A stretch of DNA of 64,000 bases from Christensenellaceae bacterium (GTDB lineage Bacteria; Bacillota; Clostridia; Christensenellales; Aristaeellaceae): positions 72,921 through 136,920 of the forward strand of contig JAFLST010000002.1 of assembly GCA_022510815.1 (NCBI GenBank), read 5' to 3'. The translations under genes and the position numbers were made by a program. The notes beneath the pieces are model-generated. The model searched no databases and was not told the origin of the DNA. It saw nothing but the letters and a program-made list of their open reading frames with translations. How positions within the stretch are numbered: position 1 is the stretch's first letter; every line of letters starts with the position of its first letter. Of the stretch, positions 46,543 to 55,936 are shown piece by piece.

Positions 46543-47181
46543 TCAGCGGAAGAATGCGCGGAGCATGCCCGGCGTGTGGTAGTGCAGCGCCTGCAGGCCG
46601 CATTCGAGAGCGCCTTCAGCGTTGGCAGCGGAATCGTCGATGAAAAGCGTCCGCTCGGGATCGAGATGATATTCGTCGATCAGGCGGCGATAGATGCGCG
46701 GGTCAGGCTTGATGATATGCAGACGCCCGGACACCGCCATGCCGTCAAAGAGCGTGAAGATGCCCGGATGCTTGCGGCAGGAGTCAGCAAAAGGAAGGTC
46801 GGCATAGTTGGTCAGCGCGTAGCAGTGTTTGCCGTGAGCTATGCAGGCTTCCAGCGCCTCCACACCCTCGTCCATCACGTCGAGGCAGTCGTTCCAGCCG
46901 CGCATGACGGTCTCAATCAGCGGACGCAGGGACGGCTCGCGGCAACTCATCATGGCAGCGGCTTCCTCACCGTTGATGGCGCCCCGATCCATCATCGCCC
47001 AGTACGGCGACTGGAAGATGCACCGCGTCAAGGCGGGATAGCTGGATTCATGCTCCGGCAGGAGCTTGCGGAGAATAGCTTCCGGCTGAAAAGCCAGAAG
47101 AACGTTCCCGACGTCGAACACCACGTTGTCAATGGCGTCCCACGGCATGACGGAACAGCGGTCATTCAGCAGCAGTCTCAT
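46543..47181 (-). CDS. HAD-superfamily hydrolase
   Basis: NVVFDVGNVLLAFQPEAIL, ALTNYADLPF, KPDPRIYRRLIDEYHL, LFIDDSAANAEGA. Confidence 0.88.
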   Translation of the reverse strand: MRLLLNDRCSVMPWDAIDNVVFDVGNVLLAFQPEAILRKLLPEHESSYPALTRCIFQSPYWAMMDRGAINGEEAAAMMSCREPSLRPLIETVMRGWNDCLDVMDEGVEALEACIAHGKHCYALTNYADLPFADSCRKHPGIFTLFDGMAVSGRLHIIKPDPRIYRRLIDEYHLDPERTLFIDDSAANAEGALECGLQALHYHTPGMLRAFFR

Positions 47182-47303
47182 CGTTCGTACCTCCGTTTCT
47201 TCTCCAGCATAAGGCATGCGCGCTGAAAAATCAAGCTCTTTTCAAACGGCGAAAAATGGTGTACAATAGCAGCAGAGAGAATGAAACGACAGGAGGCAAT
47301 ACC

Positions 47304-48467
47304 ATGAAAAGGGTCTTTTTGACCGTTCTTGACGGCGCTGGCGTGGGCTGGCTGCCGGACGCGGCGAACTATGGCGACGTGGGCTCCTGCACCATCGGGC
47401 ATGTGGTGGAGAAATGCCACCCGCAGCTGCCCAACATGGCGCGGATGGGTCTGGGACATATTGAAGGAACGAGCTATCCGGCGGATGAATCGGCGGTCGG
47501 CGCTTATGGCCGGGCCATGGAGGCCAGCGCGGGCAAGGACACCACCACTGGCCACTGGGAGATCAGCGGCGTGCGGCTGGAAAAACCCTTCCCGACGTTC
47601 CCGAATGGCTTCCCGGCGGAGTTCATCGCGAAGTATGAGGCTGCCATCGGACACAAGGTGATCGGCAACAAGCCTGCCTCCGGCACGGCGATCCTTGACG
47701 AGCTGGGCGAAGAGCACATCGCGAACAAAACGCCTATCGTCTACACCTCGGCGGACAGCGTGTTCCAGATTGCCTGCCATGAGGACATTTTCTCCCGGGA
47801 AGAGCTCTATCAGATGTGCCGCGTTGCCCGGGAGATGCTGCAGGGCGACCTGTGCGTGGGGCGTGTCATCGCGCGGCCTTTTGTCGGCGAGAAAGCGGGG
47901 GCCTTCAAGCGCACGGCAGGCCGCAGGGATTTCGCGGTGCCGCCCTTCGGCAAGACGCTGCTGGATGCGGTCAAGGAGGCGGGGATGGAAAGCCTTGGCG
48001 TGGGCAAGATTGAGGATATCTTCGATCATCAGGGGCTGACCGGCTCCAACCATGCCGCGGGCAATCCGGCTTGCATTGAGGCATGGCTGGACTACATGCG
48101 CAAGCCCTTCGACGGCCTGTGCTTCACCAACCTCGTGGACACCGACATGCAGTACGGCCACCGCAACGATCCCGAGGGCTTTGCGGGCGCGCTGGAATAC
48201 TTCGATCAGAAGCTGCCGGAGATTCAGTCGCTGCTGGGCGAGGATGACCTGCTGATCGTCACCGCCGACCATGGCTGCGACCCGACCTTCCCCGGCACCG
48301 ATCACACCCGCGAGCACATCCCGCTGATGGTCTGGCACAAGAAGATGACCAAGCTCGTTGACCTCGGCACCCGCGCAACCTATGCGGACATTGCCGCCAC
48401 CTGCGCGGAATGGCTGGGCCTGCCTGACCGATTCGGCGCGACGTCCTTTGCGAATGAACTGAAATAA
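47304..48467 (+). CDS. deoB: Phosphopentomutase
   Basis: RVFLTVLDGAGVGWLPDAANYGD, STTG-like KDTTTGHWEISG, ADHGCDPTFPGTDHTREHIPLMVW. Confidence 0.96.
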   Translation: MKRVFLTVLDGAGVGWLPDAANYGDVGSCTIGHVVEKCHPQLPNMARMGLGHIEGTSYPADESAVGAYGRAMEASAGKDTTTGHWEISGVRLEKPFPTFPNGFPAEFIAKYEAAIGHKVIGNKPASGTAILDELGEEHIANKTPIVYTSADSVFQIACHEDIFSREELYQMCRVAREMLQGDLCVGRVIARPFVGEKAGAFKRTAGRRDFAVPPFGKTLLDAVKEAGMESLGVGKIEDIFDHQGLTGSNHAAGNPACIEAWLDYMRKPFDGLCFTNLVDTDMQYGHRNDPEGFAGALEYFDQKLPEIQSLLGEDDLLIVTADHGCDPTFPGTDHTREHIPLMVWHKKMTKLVDLGTRATYADIAATCAEWLGLPDRFGATSFANELK

Positions 48468-48478
48468 GGAGATCAGCT

Positions 48479-49300
48479 ATGGACTGGATGCAGGTTTTGA
48501 ATGACGCCGCAGAGACGATCAAGAAGGCTGTTGGCACGGCGGAGATTGGCGTGATTCTCGGCAGCGGCCTTGGCGAGTATGCGGAGGCTCTCGAAGACGC
48601 GAAGTACATCGACTATGCGGACGTCCCCGGCTTTCCGCGCTCCACGGTACCGGGCCATGCGGGCCGCTGGTGGACGGGCACGCTTCATGGCAAGCGCGTC
48701 TGCATGATGCAGGGACGCTTCCATGCTTATGAGGGCTATGACCTGAAGGAAGTGACCCTGCCCGTGCGCGTCATGGCGCTGCTGGGCGTCAAGACGCTGA
48801 TCGTCACCAACGCGGCGGGCGGCGTGAATCTGGGCTTCAAGCCCGGCGATCTGATGATCATTACCGACTGCATCAATTTCTCTGGCATGAACCCGCTGCG
48901 GGGTGAAAACCTCGACGCCTTCGGCCCGCGCTTCCCTGATATGTCCCGGGCCTATGATCGCGACTTGGTCGCTCTCTGCGAGAAGCAGGCGGAGAAGCTG
49001 GGCATTGCGACGGTGCAGAAGGGCGTCTACATGTGGTTCAATGGTCCGTGCTTTGAGACCCCTGCGGAAATCCGCATGGCGCGAATCCTCGGCGCGGACG
49101 CGGTGGGCATGTCCACGGTGCCGGAGACCATCGTGGCGCGGCATTGCGGCATTCGGGTGCTGGGTGTGAGCTGCATCACCAACATGGCCGCGGGCATCCT
49201 CGATCAGCCGCTGAACCATCTGGAGGTGGTTGAGACCGCTGACCGGGTGAAGAACACCTTCCGCAGCCTGCTGGACGCGACCATCGAGGCCTTGGCATGA
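48479..49300 (+). CDS. Purine-nucleoside phosphorylase
   Basis: GVILGSGLGEYAEAL, PGHAGRWWTG, GRFHAYEGYDLKEVTLPVRVMALLGVKTLIVTNAAGGVN, GPCFETPAEIRMARILGADAVGMSTVPETIVARHCG. Confidence 0.95.
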   Translation: MDWMQVLNDAAETIKKAVGTAEIGVILGSGLGEYAEALEDAKYIDYADVPGFPRSTVPGHAGRWWTGTLHGKRVCMMQGRFHAYEGYDLKEVTLPVRVMALLGVKTLIVTNAAGGVNLGFKPGDLMIITDCINFSGMNPLRGENLDAFGPRFPDMSRAYDRDLVALCEKQAEKLGIATVQKGVYMWFNGPCFETPAEIRMARILGADAVGMSTVPETIVARHCGIRVLGVSCITNMAAGILDQPLNHLEVVETADRVKNTFRSLLDATIEALA

Positions 49301-50031
49301 GAAAGGTCGCGCTGATTACGGGCGGCAGCCGGGGCATCGGAGCGGCCTGCGTGCGTCTGTTCGCGGAAAGCGGCTATGCGGCGGTCTTTCTCTACCGGAG
49401 CAGCGACGAAAAGGCTCATGCGCTGGTGGAGGAGCTTCGCGGCAAGGGTCTTGATGCTGCCTGCCGACGCTGCGATGTGGCTGACGGCAAGCAGGTGAGA
49501 GAGACTGTCGCGGACATCCTGCGGCTGTATCATCACATTGACGTGCTGGTCAATAACGCGGGCGTGGCGCACATCGGCCTTTTGACAGACATGTCGGAGA
49601 CCGACTGGAACACGGTGTTTGACACCAATGTCGGCGGCGTGTTCCATGTGACACAGGCCGTGCTGCCGGGGATGATCTCGCGGCAGCAGGGGAGCATTGT
49701 CAACGTGTCCAGCATGTGGGGAGAGGCGGGCGCATCCTGCGAGGTGGCTTATTCCGCGGCTAAAGCGGCGGTGATCGGCTTTACCAAGGCGCTGGCGAAG
49801 GAGATCGGCCCCAGCGGCGTGCGGGTCAACTGCGTTTCGCCGGGGCTGATCGACACCGACATGAACGCTGAACTGGATGAAAACGCTCTGCGCGAGCTGG
49901 CTGATGAGACTCCGCTTGGCCGTATTGGCACGGCGGCGGAGGTCGCTCGGGCGGTGCTCTGTCTGGCGGGGGACGGCGCGTCCTTCATCACGGGACAGGT
50001 GCTGGGCGTGAGCGGCGGCCTGCAGATCTGA
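49297..50031 (+). CDS. SDR-family oxidoreductase (FabG-like)
   Basis: ALITGGSRGIGAACVRLF, VNNAGVAH, YSAAKAAVIGFTKALAKEIGPSGVRVNCVSPGLIDTDM. Confidence 0.9.
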   Translation: MRKVALITGGSRGIGAACVRLFAESGYAAVFLYRSSDEKAHALVEELRGKGLDAACRRCDVADGKQVRETVADILRLYHHIDVLVNNAGVAHIGLLTDMSETDWNTVFDTNVGGVFHVTQAVLPGMISRQQGSIVNVSSMWGEAGASCEVAYSAAKAAVIGFTKALAKEIGPSGVRVNCVSPGLIDTDMNAELDENALRELADETPLGRIGTAAEVARAVLCLAGDGASFITGQVLGVSGGLQI

Positions 50032-50098
50032 AAATCGAATAAGTTGATCGGCTTCCGGACAGCATAGGGTCAAACCGATGTTGTAAGGAGGAAGCAGC

Positions 50099-51265
50099 AT
50101 GACCAACTTCCGGCGAATCATGGCGGCAGTGCTTGCGCTGTGCCTATGGATTCCCATGACGGGAGCGGCGGCGCCTTTGGAGGACGGCCAGCCGCTTTCG
50201 CTTACCTCACCGTCCGCGATTCTGGCGGAGACGGCGACGGGCACCGTGATCTTTGAGAAAAACGCTGACGAGCGGCGCGAGGTGGCTTCCATCACGAAGC
50301 TGATGACGGCGCTGCTGGTGCTCGAGGCCCTTGACAAGGGCAACGTGACCCTCGAGGATCAGGTGACTGTCTCGAAAAACGCCGCGGCCATGAAGGGCAG
50401 TCAGGCGCTGCTGGACGCGAATGCCGCCTACCGTCTGGAGGATCTGCTGCGCACGACGATCATGGTCAGCGCGAACGATTCCGCGGTGGCGCTGGCGGAG
50501 TATCTGGCGGGCAGCGAGGCCAACTTCGTCACCATGATGAACACCCGCGCGGCGGAGCTGGGCATGACGAACACCCACTATGTCAACTGTACGGGCTATC
50601 CCCAGAGCGGCGAGGAGCAGTACACCACCGCCCGGGATGTGATGCGCCTGTGCTGTGAGATCGCCAAGTACCCGGCCTATCACACCTATGCTTCGGTATG
50701 GATCGACACGCTGACCCATCCCGGCGGCCGCGTGACCGACCTGACCAACACCAACCGCCTTGTGCGCTTCTACGAGGGCGTGGATGGCTTCAAGACCGGC
50801 TCCACCGACGCGGCGAAGTACTGTCTGGCAGCGACCGCAGAGAAGAACGGCATGCGCCTGGTGGCCATTGTGCTGGGCACGCCTGTGAGCCAGACGCGCT
50901 TTGACGAGGCCCGGGCAATGCTGGACTATGGCTTCGCGACCTACCAGCGCACGAATGTCGCCAACGCAGGCGACCTGCTGGGCGAGCAGCTCCCGGTACG
51001 CGGCGGCAGCGCGGAGAAGGTTGATCTGATGCTGGGAAGCGGCCTGTCGATGCTTCTGCGCAACGGTCAGCAGTCCGAGCTGACACTGGAGCTGGCGCTT
51101 CCCGAGTATGTCGACGCGCCCGTTGCCGAGGGCGACGTGCTGGGCACGGTGCGCGTGCTGCTGGGCGGTCAGGTGATTGCCAAGCTCAACTGCGTCGCTG
51201 CCCATGACGTCCCGCGGCCCGGGTTCATCGAGGGTCTGATCCGCATTCTGAACAACTGGCGCTAA
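50099..51265 (+). CDS. D-alanyl-D-alanine carboxypeptidase (DacF-like PBP)
   Basis: Signal peptide; SITKLMTALL (SxxK), SAND (SxN-like), GFKTGSTDAA (KTG). Confidence 0.93.
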   Translation: MTNFRRIMAAVLALCLWIPMTGAAAPLEDGQPLSLTSPSAILAETATGTVIFEKNADERREVASITKLMTALLVLEALDKGNVTLEDQVTVSKNAAAMKGSQALLDANAAYRLEDLLRTTIMVSANDSAVALAEYLAGSEANFVTMMNTRAAELGMTNTHYVNCTGYPQSGEEQYTTARDVMRLCCEIAKYPAYHTYASVWIDTLTHPGGRVTDLTNTNRLVRFYEGVDGFKTGSTDAAKYCLAATAEKNGMRLVAIVLGTPVSQTRFDEARAMLDYGFATYQRTNVANAGDLLGEQLPVRGGSAEKVDLMLGSGLSMLLRNGQQSELTLELALPEYVDAPVAEGDVLGTVRVLLGGQVIAKLNCVAAHDVPRPGFIEGLIRILNNWR

Positions 51266-51275
51266 CAGTCTGCTG

Positions 51276-51298
51276 CCCCTGCTTCGGCAGGGGTTTTT
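51276..51298 (+). terminator. Terminator with TTCG tetraloop
   Basis: CCCCTGC-TTCG-GCAGGGG-TTTTT. Confidence 0.9.
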
Positions 51299-51304
51299 AC
51301 ATGC

Positions 51305-51344
51305 AAAAAGCGGCGCGAACCATCCGCCGGGATGATTCGCGCCG
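51305..51344 (-). terminator. Terminator for minus-strand PG-binding gene
   Basis: CGGCGCGAA (51311-51319) / TTCGCGCCG (51336-51344) with inner ATCC/GGAT; T-run on minus strand. Confidence 0.75.
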
Positions 51345-51363
51345 TTGGGGTACGAGAGAAGAT

Positions 51364-53007
51364 TTACTGCAGGTCGGTCTTCGTGGCCAGACCGCTCACT
51401 GTGCTGACGATCTCGCCGGTGTAATCGCCGGTGCCAGTGACGATGCAGTACAGCGCCTTGCCGACGTCAGTGGCCTGCACCGTGTAGGTGGCGGTGGTGG
51501 CGATCACTTCGTTGCTGCCAGCGCGGTACCAAGCGTAGGTCACCGTCGCGCCGGCGGGCTCAACCACGACGGTCAGCTTGTCGCCGACGTTGGGCGCGGT
51601 GGTGTTGCCCTTGATGGTCACCTTGGTGATGGCCGTAGCAGGCGCGGGCGTCGCGGGATGCACGGACGGATTCAGCGGGCAGTTGGGGGAGTAGAGCAGC
51701 TTCAGGGTATCAGCGTCCGCCTCGCCGGTCACCTTCATGCCAGCTACGAGCTGGAACACGCTGACCGCCGCGACGGTGTCCTTGCCGTAGATGCCGTCCA
51801 GCTTGCCGGGGTCATAGCCCATGAGCTGCAGGGTGGTCTGCATGATCAGCACGTCGGTGCCGCGGTCGCCCTGCTTGAGGGGCGCGTAAGGATCGTAGGC
51901 GGGCGCGTTCTTGGCATAGAGCTTGTTCAGCATGCCGGAGGTGGCATAATTGCGCTCGGTATAGCCAATCGCGCACTGGAACAGGTTCACGGCAAGCTGG
52001 GTGTCGTCGCCCCACACGCCATCAACCACGCCGACGGGATAGCCGAGTTCAGCCAGACGCTTCTGCATCTTGCGGACGTCGCTGCCCTTGTCGCCCTTGC
52101 TCAGGCTGGCAGAGCTGCTGGAAGAGCTGGATGAGGAAGACGAAGAGGAAGGCCGCGAGGTGGTGGTGGGCCGGGGCGTGGCCGTCGAGGCGGTCACCGG
52201 GCGCACGGTGGGCGTCGCGGTCGTGACGGCGCCAGCCACGGAATAGGTGGGCGCTTCGGTGGTAACGACGCTCAGGGTCTGGATGTCGGCCTCGGTTGTG
52301 TACTTGCCAGTTTCAGCGTCATAGGCATAGCGGATGAGCTTGCCATCAACCGCGACGGCATGAGTTGTGAGCTGCGACGTGGCGGGATAGGTGGCACGGC
52401 TGCGGTCCAGCAGCGTGATGACCGTGACCGTGTGGTCGCTGCCCACCATGGTCAGCGCTTCATCCGTGGCGATCAGGCTCAGAGGGGAGGACACACCCGC
52501 GCCGAGAACCTGCATGGTGGCGTCAGGATCGGTGAGCAGCAGGGACTTGAGCATCGTCGCGCCGCTGATGCCGGACTCGATCCAGAACAGCGTGTCAGTG
52601 TTGGCGCTGGCGAAGATCGCGGTGGTGGACAGCGCGGTATCCACGGCGCTGTTGGTCAGCGACAGGGTCGTACCCTCCAGCTTGAACAGGGGCGCGTTCT
52701 TCACCGCGTCGATCTGCTCCTGCGTGGGCTGCATGGCGATGTAATTGGACTCGGAGCCGTCGAGCGCGATGCTGATCAGCTGCCCGTTCTCGTCGATGCA
52801 GTACAGGGTGGTATCGGACATGTCGATGACGTCCTTGATGGGGGTCTTCAGGCACATGGTCTTGACAGGGCTCTGCAGGTAAAGAAAATTTGTCTCGCCC
52901 AGATACGCCGTGTAGCCGCCATGGGTTACGACGGGTTCCGCCGAGGCGGACAGCGCCACGCAGAGCAGCGTTGTCAGGCACATCAGGCCGATGATGATCC
53001 GCTTCAT
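51364..53007 (-). CDS. Secreted protein: N-terminal unknown region, Ser-rich linker, two PG_binding_1 repeats, C-terminal Ig-like domain
   Basis: Signal peptide MKRIIIGLMCLTTLLCVALSASA; SKGDKGSDVRKMQKRLAELGYPVGVVDGVWGDDTQLAVNLFQ; KQGDRGTDVLIMQTTLQLMGYDPGKLDGIYGKDTVAAVSVFQ. Confidence 0.85.
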   Translation of the reverse strand: MKRIIIGLMCLTTLLCVALSASAEPVVTHGGYTAYLGETNFLYLQSPVKTMCLKTPIKDVIDMSDTTLYCIDENGQLISIALDGSESNYIAMQPTQEQIDAVKNAPLFKLEGTTLSLTNSAVDTALSTTAIFASANTDTLFWIESGISGATMLKSLLLTDPDATMQVLGAGVSSPLSLIATDEALTMVGSDHTVTVITLLDRSRATYPATSQLTTHAVAVDGKLIRYAYDAETGKYTTEADIQTLSVVTTEAPTYSVAGAVTTATPTVRPVTASTATPRPTTTSRPSSSSSSSSSSSSSASLSKGDKGSDVRKMQKRLAELGYPVGVVDGVWGDDTQLAVNLFQCAIGYTERNYATSGMLNKLYAKNAPAYDPYAPLKQGDRGTDVLIMQTTLQLMGYDPGKLDGIYGKDTVAAVSVFQLVAGMKVTGEADADTLKLLYSPNCPLNPSVHPATPAPATAITKVTIKGNTTAPNVGDKLTVVVEPAGATVTYAWYRAGSNEVIATTATYTVQATDVGKALYCIVTGTGDYTGEIVSTVSGLATKTDLQ

Positions 53008-53252
53008 GGGTTGACCTCCTTGTTTGCTTGGTGCGTGTGACAGCCGCTGCGCAGCGCGCCCTGCAGGCTGTTCATCCCAATAGACGATTCACGCAGGAAA
53101 ATTGTTGCATGGTTTCAAACTTTTTTACAAAAGTGACGGCCACGTTCATGCTCATTCGCCGGAAATGCCGGGATTCCTGTTTTTTCGCAGAAATTTACTT
53201 TTCATGGATGAAAAAGAGTGCGATTATCGTTCTTATCTATGGAAAGGAGCGG

Positions 53253-54410
53253 ATGAGGATGACGCGGAGACTACGATGGCTGTGTCTGGCGGCGGTGGCG
53301 CTGACGATGCTGCTGGCGGCTGGAGCGGCCCGGGCGGATGACGTCAGCTTTGGCCTCCTGAAAACGGACGGCATCAGCCTCAGGCAGGAGCCGAACGCAT
53401 CCTCTGCGTCGGTCGGTCAGTATCCGATGAACACATGGATGGCTGTCACTGGCGACGTAAACGGCTGGTATGCCGTCACCGCTCCGGACGGCGTGAAAGG
53501 CTATGTCACCACGCGGCAGCTGCAGCTGCCGGAGATCTTCATGGCCAATGTCGGCGTGGTGGCCAACCTTGCGGATAGCGGTTACGTCAACCTGCGGGAA
53601 AGTCCGTATTATCAGGCGGAGGTGCTGGCAACATACCATAACGGCGCGCCCTGCCTGCTGCTGTCCCACACGAATGGATGGTATCATGTCCGCGTGGAGG
53701 GCATGGAGGGCTACCTGCGGGAGGAATACCTCCAGCCGGGCAGGATGCTCTGGACCGAGGAGACCGCGACGGTCATCACGCAGGGCGGCGCTATGCTGGA
53801 ATTGCGCGCTGGCCCGGGAGCGCAGTATGCCCCGCTGGCCAGGTATTCGAGCGGGCAGTACGTCATCCTGCTGGGGAAGGGCCTCGGCTGGTGGTATGTC
53901 TCGGTGGACGGTCTGGTGGGGTTTATGGAGGAAAGCGCCCTGCGGCAGGGTATCCTGACCTATACGGAGATCGTCGACGCGGGATGGAAGGTGCTCAGCG
54001 GCGCGTATGCCGTGGTGAAGAATCCTGTCGATACGCAGCTTCTGAACATGCGGGAGACTCCCTCGCGGTTCAGCAACGTCCTGCGGCAATACGGCAGCGG
54101 CGCGAGGCTGACCCTGCTCAATCAGGGGCTGGAATGGTGCCGCGTGATGAACGATCAGGGCGAAATCGGCTATATGATGACCGAATACCTCAAGCTGGAA
54201 GGCGTGCCGGAAACGCCTGTTATGACGGTCACGCATCCTGACAAGACCTTTGTGAACCTGCGCACGGTGCCATCGACAGTGCTCGGCGCGGTGCAGGCGC
54301 AAGTTCCCCATGGCGAGCAGGTGACGGTGCTGATCCCCGGCAGCGAGTGGGTCAAGGTGCGCTACGGTGAGCTGGAGGGTTACATGGTCGCGTGGTTCCT
54401 GACGGAGTGA
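53253..54410 (+). CDS. Secreted multi-SH3b-domain protein
   Basis: Signal peptide RRLRWLCLAAVALTMLLAAGAARA; repeated units such as GISLRQEPNASSASVGQYPMNTWMAVTGDVNGWYAV and YVNLRESPYYQAEVLATYHNGAPCLLLSHTNGWYHV. Start at ATG 53253. Confidence 0.85.
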   Translation: MRMTRRLRWLCLAAVALTMLLAAGAARADDVSFGLLKTDGISLRQEPNASSASVGQYPMNTWMAVTGDVNGWYAVTAPDGVKGYVTTRQLQLPEIFMANVGVVANLADSGYVNLRESPYYQAEVLATYHNGAPCLLLSHTNGWYHVRVEGMEGYLREEYLQPGRMLWTEETATVITQGGAMLELRAGPGAQYAPLARYSSGQYVILLGKGLGWWYVSVDGLVGFMEESALRQGILTYTEIVDAGWKVLSGAYAVVKNPVDTQLLNMRETPSRFSNVLRQYGSGARLTLLNQGLEWCRVMNDQGEIGYMMTEYLKLEGVPETPVMTVTHPDKTFVNLRTVPSTVLGAVQAQVPHGEQVTVLIPGSEWVKVRYGELEGYMVAWFLTE

Positions 54411-54454
54411 CGCGGCGGCATTCGGCATCCTTCGCGAAATTTGTTCTTTTCCTA

Positions 54455-54483
54455 TTGCTTTTTTGAGCCGTCGGAGGTACAAT
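54455..54483 (+). promoter_or_regulatory. Promoter TTGCTT-17-TACAAT upstream of THF riboswitch
   Basis: -35 54455-54460, -10 54478-54483. Confidence 0.6.
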
Positions 54484-54506
54484 AGCACCGTTCCACGGTT
54501 CGTATC

Positions 54507-54612
54507 AGGCAGAGTAGCTGCTGGCGCGTCAAGTGCTCATGGACGGGGAGTTGCCATGAGACGAAGCTGGGAGGGAATCCCGGCGCGGTGCCATCGGCGC
54601 ATCCCGCTGCTT
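54507..54612 (+). ncRNA. Tetrahydrofolate (THF) riboswitch
   Basis: GGCAGAGTAGctgctgGCGCGTCAAGTGctcatGGACGGGGAGTTGccatgagACGAAgctgggagggaatcccgGCGCGGTGccatcggcGCATCCCGCTGC matches conserved folT-motif blocks in order; upstream of a FolT-like gene. Confidence 0.9.
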
Positions 54613-54671
54613 TGGTCGCTGCCTTTTTGCGAGCTGGGACGAATCTGCTCGTATGAAGGAGGCGACTTTTT

Positions 54672-55229
54672 TTGAAAGGCTCTCTGCTCAAACCGCCCGA
54701 CTCAAGCTGGTCTCGGGTGAATACCCAGCGGCTGGTGCTGCTGGCTCTCATGGTCGCGATGAACGTCGTGCTGGGGCGCTTCAGCATTCAGCTCGTGCCG
54801 GAGGTGCGCCTGAGCATCTTGGGTTTCCTTCCGATCGCTTTGGCGGCGCATCTGATGGGCCCGCTCTACGGCGCGCTGACCGGGGCCGCGGGGGACATCG
54901 TGAACTACCTGCTGTTCACCCATGTCTACGGCGCGTATTTCCCGGGTTACACGCTCACAGCGGCGCTTTCGGGCCTTTGGTACGGCCTGCTGCTTTACCG
55001 CCGCAGGGTCACATGGCCTCGGGCAATCCTGACCATCCTGCCGGTCATCGTGCTCGGCGAGATGGGGCTCAACTCCCTGTGGGTCTGGATGATGTATCGC
55101 AAGACTTTCTGGGCGAATCTCCCGATGCGGCTGGTGACCAACGCCATCGAGTGTCCGCTCAAGATTCTGCTGCTTTCCGGCATGACGCGCCTGATGGGGC
55201 GCATGCCTAAATCCTACCTCAAGATGTAA
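54672..55229 (+). CDS. folT: ECF transporter S component, folate-type (FolT-like)
   Basis: RLVLLALMVAMNVVLGRFSIQLVPEVRLSILGFLPIALAAHLMGPLYGALTGAAGDIVNYLLF; behind a THF riboswitch; RBS gaaggaggcgac, TTG start. Confidence 0.88.
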   Translation: MKGSLLKPPDSSWSRVNTQRLVLLALMVAMNVVLGRFSIQLVPEVRLSILGFLPIALAAHLMGPLYGALTGAAGDIVNYLLFTHVYGAYFPGYTLTAALSGLWYGLLLYRRRVTWPRAILTILPVIVLGEMGLNSLWVWMMYRKTFWANLPMRLVTNAIECPLKILLLSGMTRLMGRMPKSYLKM

Positions 55230-55241
55230 GGAGCGTTTTCC

Positions 55242-55913
55242 ATGCCGACGGTATCCAAGAAGGCCATTCTGGCTGAGCTGCAGCGGCTCTACCCTGACGC
55301 CCGGCCCGAGCTGAATTTCTCTAATCCCTATGAAACCCTTGTGGCGACCATCCTGTCCGCCCAGTGCACGGATAAGCAGGTCAACAAGGTCACGCCTGCC
55401 GTGTTCGCGCGTTTCCCCGACGCGGTGAGCATGGCGGCGGCTTCCGTCGATGAGCTCTATCCGATGGTCAAGAGCTGCGGCTTCAAGACCAAGGCAAACA
55501 ACATTATTGAGGCCTGCAAGCTGATCGCGCTGCGCCACGGCGGCGAGGTTCCCTCCACCATGGAGGAGCTGACCGCCCTGCCCGGCGTGGGCCGCAAGAC
55601 CGCTAACGTGGTCATGGCCAACGCGTTCGGCGTGCCCGCGATTGCTGTGGACACCCACGTTTTCCGCGTGAGCAACCGGCTGGGGCTGGCCGATGCGGAC
55701 GACGTGCTCAAGACGGAGCTGCAGCTCCAGAAAGCCATTCCGAAGTCCGACTGGAGCGCGGCACATCACTGGCTGATCTATCATGGCCGCCGGGTGTGCA
55801 AGGCGCAGCGGCCCCTCTGTGAGAGCTGCACCCTGCGCGACATGTGCAAGGCGGAGCGCCAGCGGAAGAAGACGGCAAAAACGGAAGCAAAGGCAACCGG
55901 CGCGGAGGCATAA
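55242..55913 (+). CDS. nth: Endonuclease III
   Basis: LVATILSAQCTDKQVNKVTPAVF, LTALPGVGRKTANVVMANAFGVPAIAVDTHVFRVSNRLGL, 4Fe-4S C-x6-C-x2-C-x5-C (CKAQRPLCESCTLRDMC). Confidence 0.96.
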   Translation: MPTVSKKAILAELQRLYPDARPELNFSNPYETLVATILSAQCTDKQVNKVTPAVFARFPDAVSMAAASVDELYPMVKSCGFKTKANNIIEACKLIALRHGGEVPSTMEELTALPGVGRKTANVVMANAFGVPAIAVDTHVFRVSNRLGLADADDVLKTELQLQKAIPKSDWSAAHHWLIYHGRRVCKAQRPLCESCTLRDMCKAERQRKKTAKTEAKATGAEA

Positions 55914-55936
55914 CCGCGGTCGGCTGAGGTGGTACC

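Noticed and set aside
52090-52165. Slippage-prone poly-Ser tract (phase variation)
   Set aside because: The Ser run uses mixed codons (AGC, TCT, TCC) without a perfect short tandem repeat, so phase variation is not supported.
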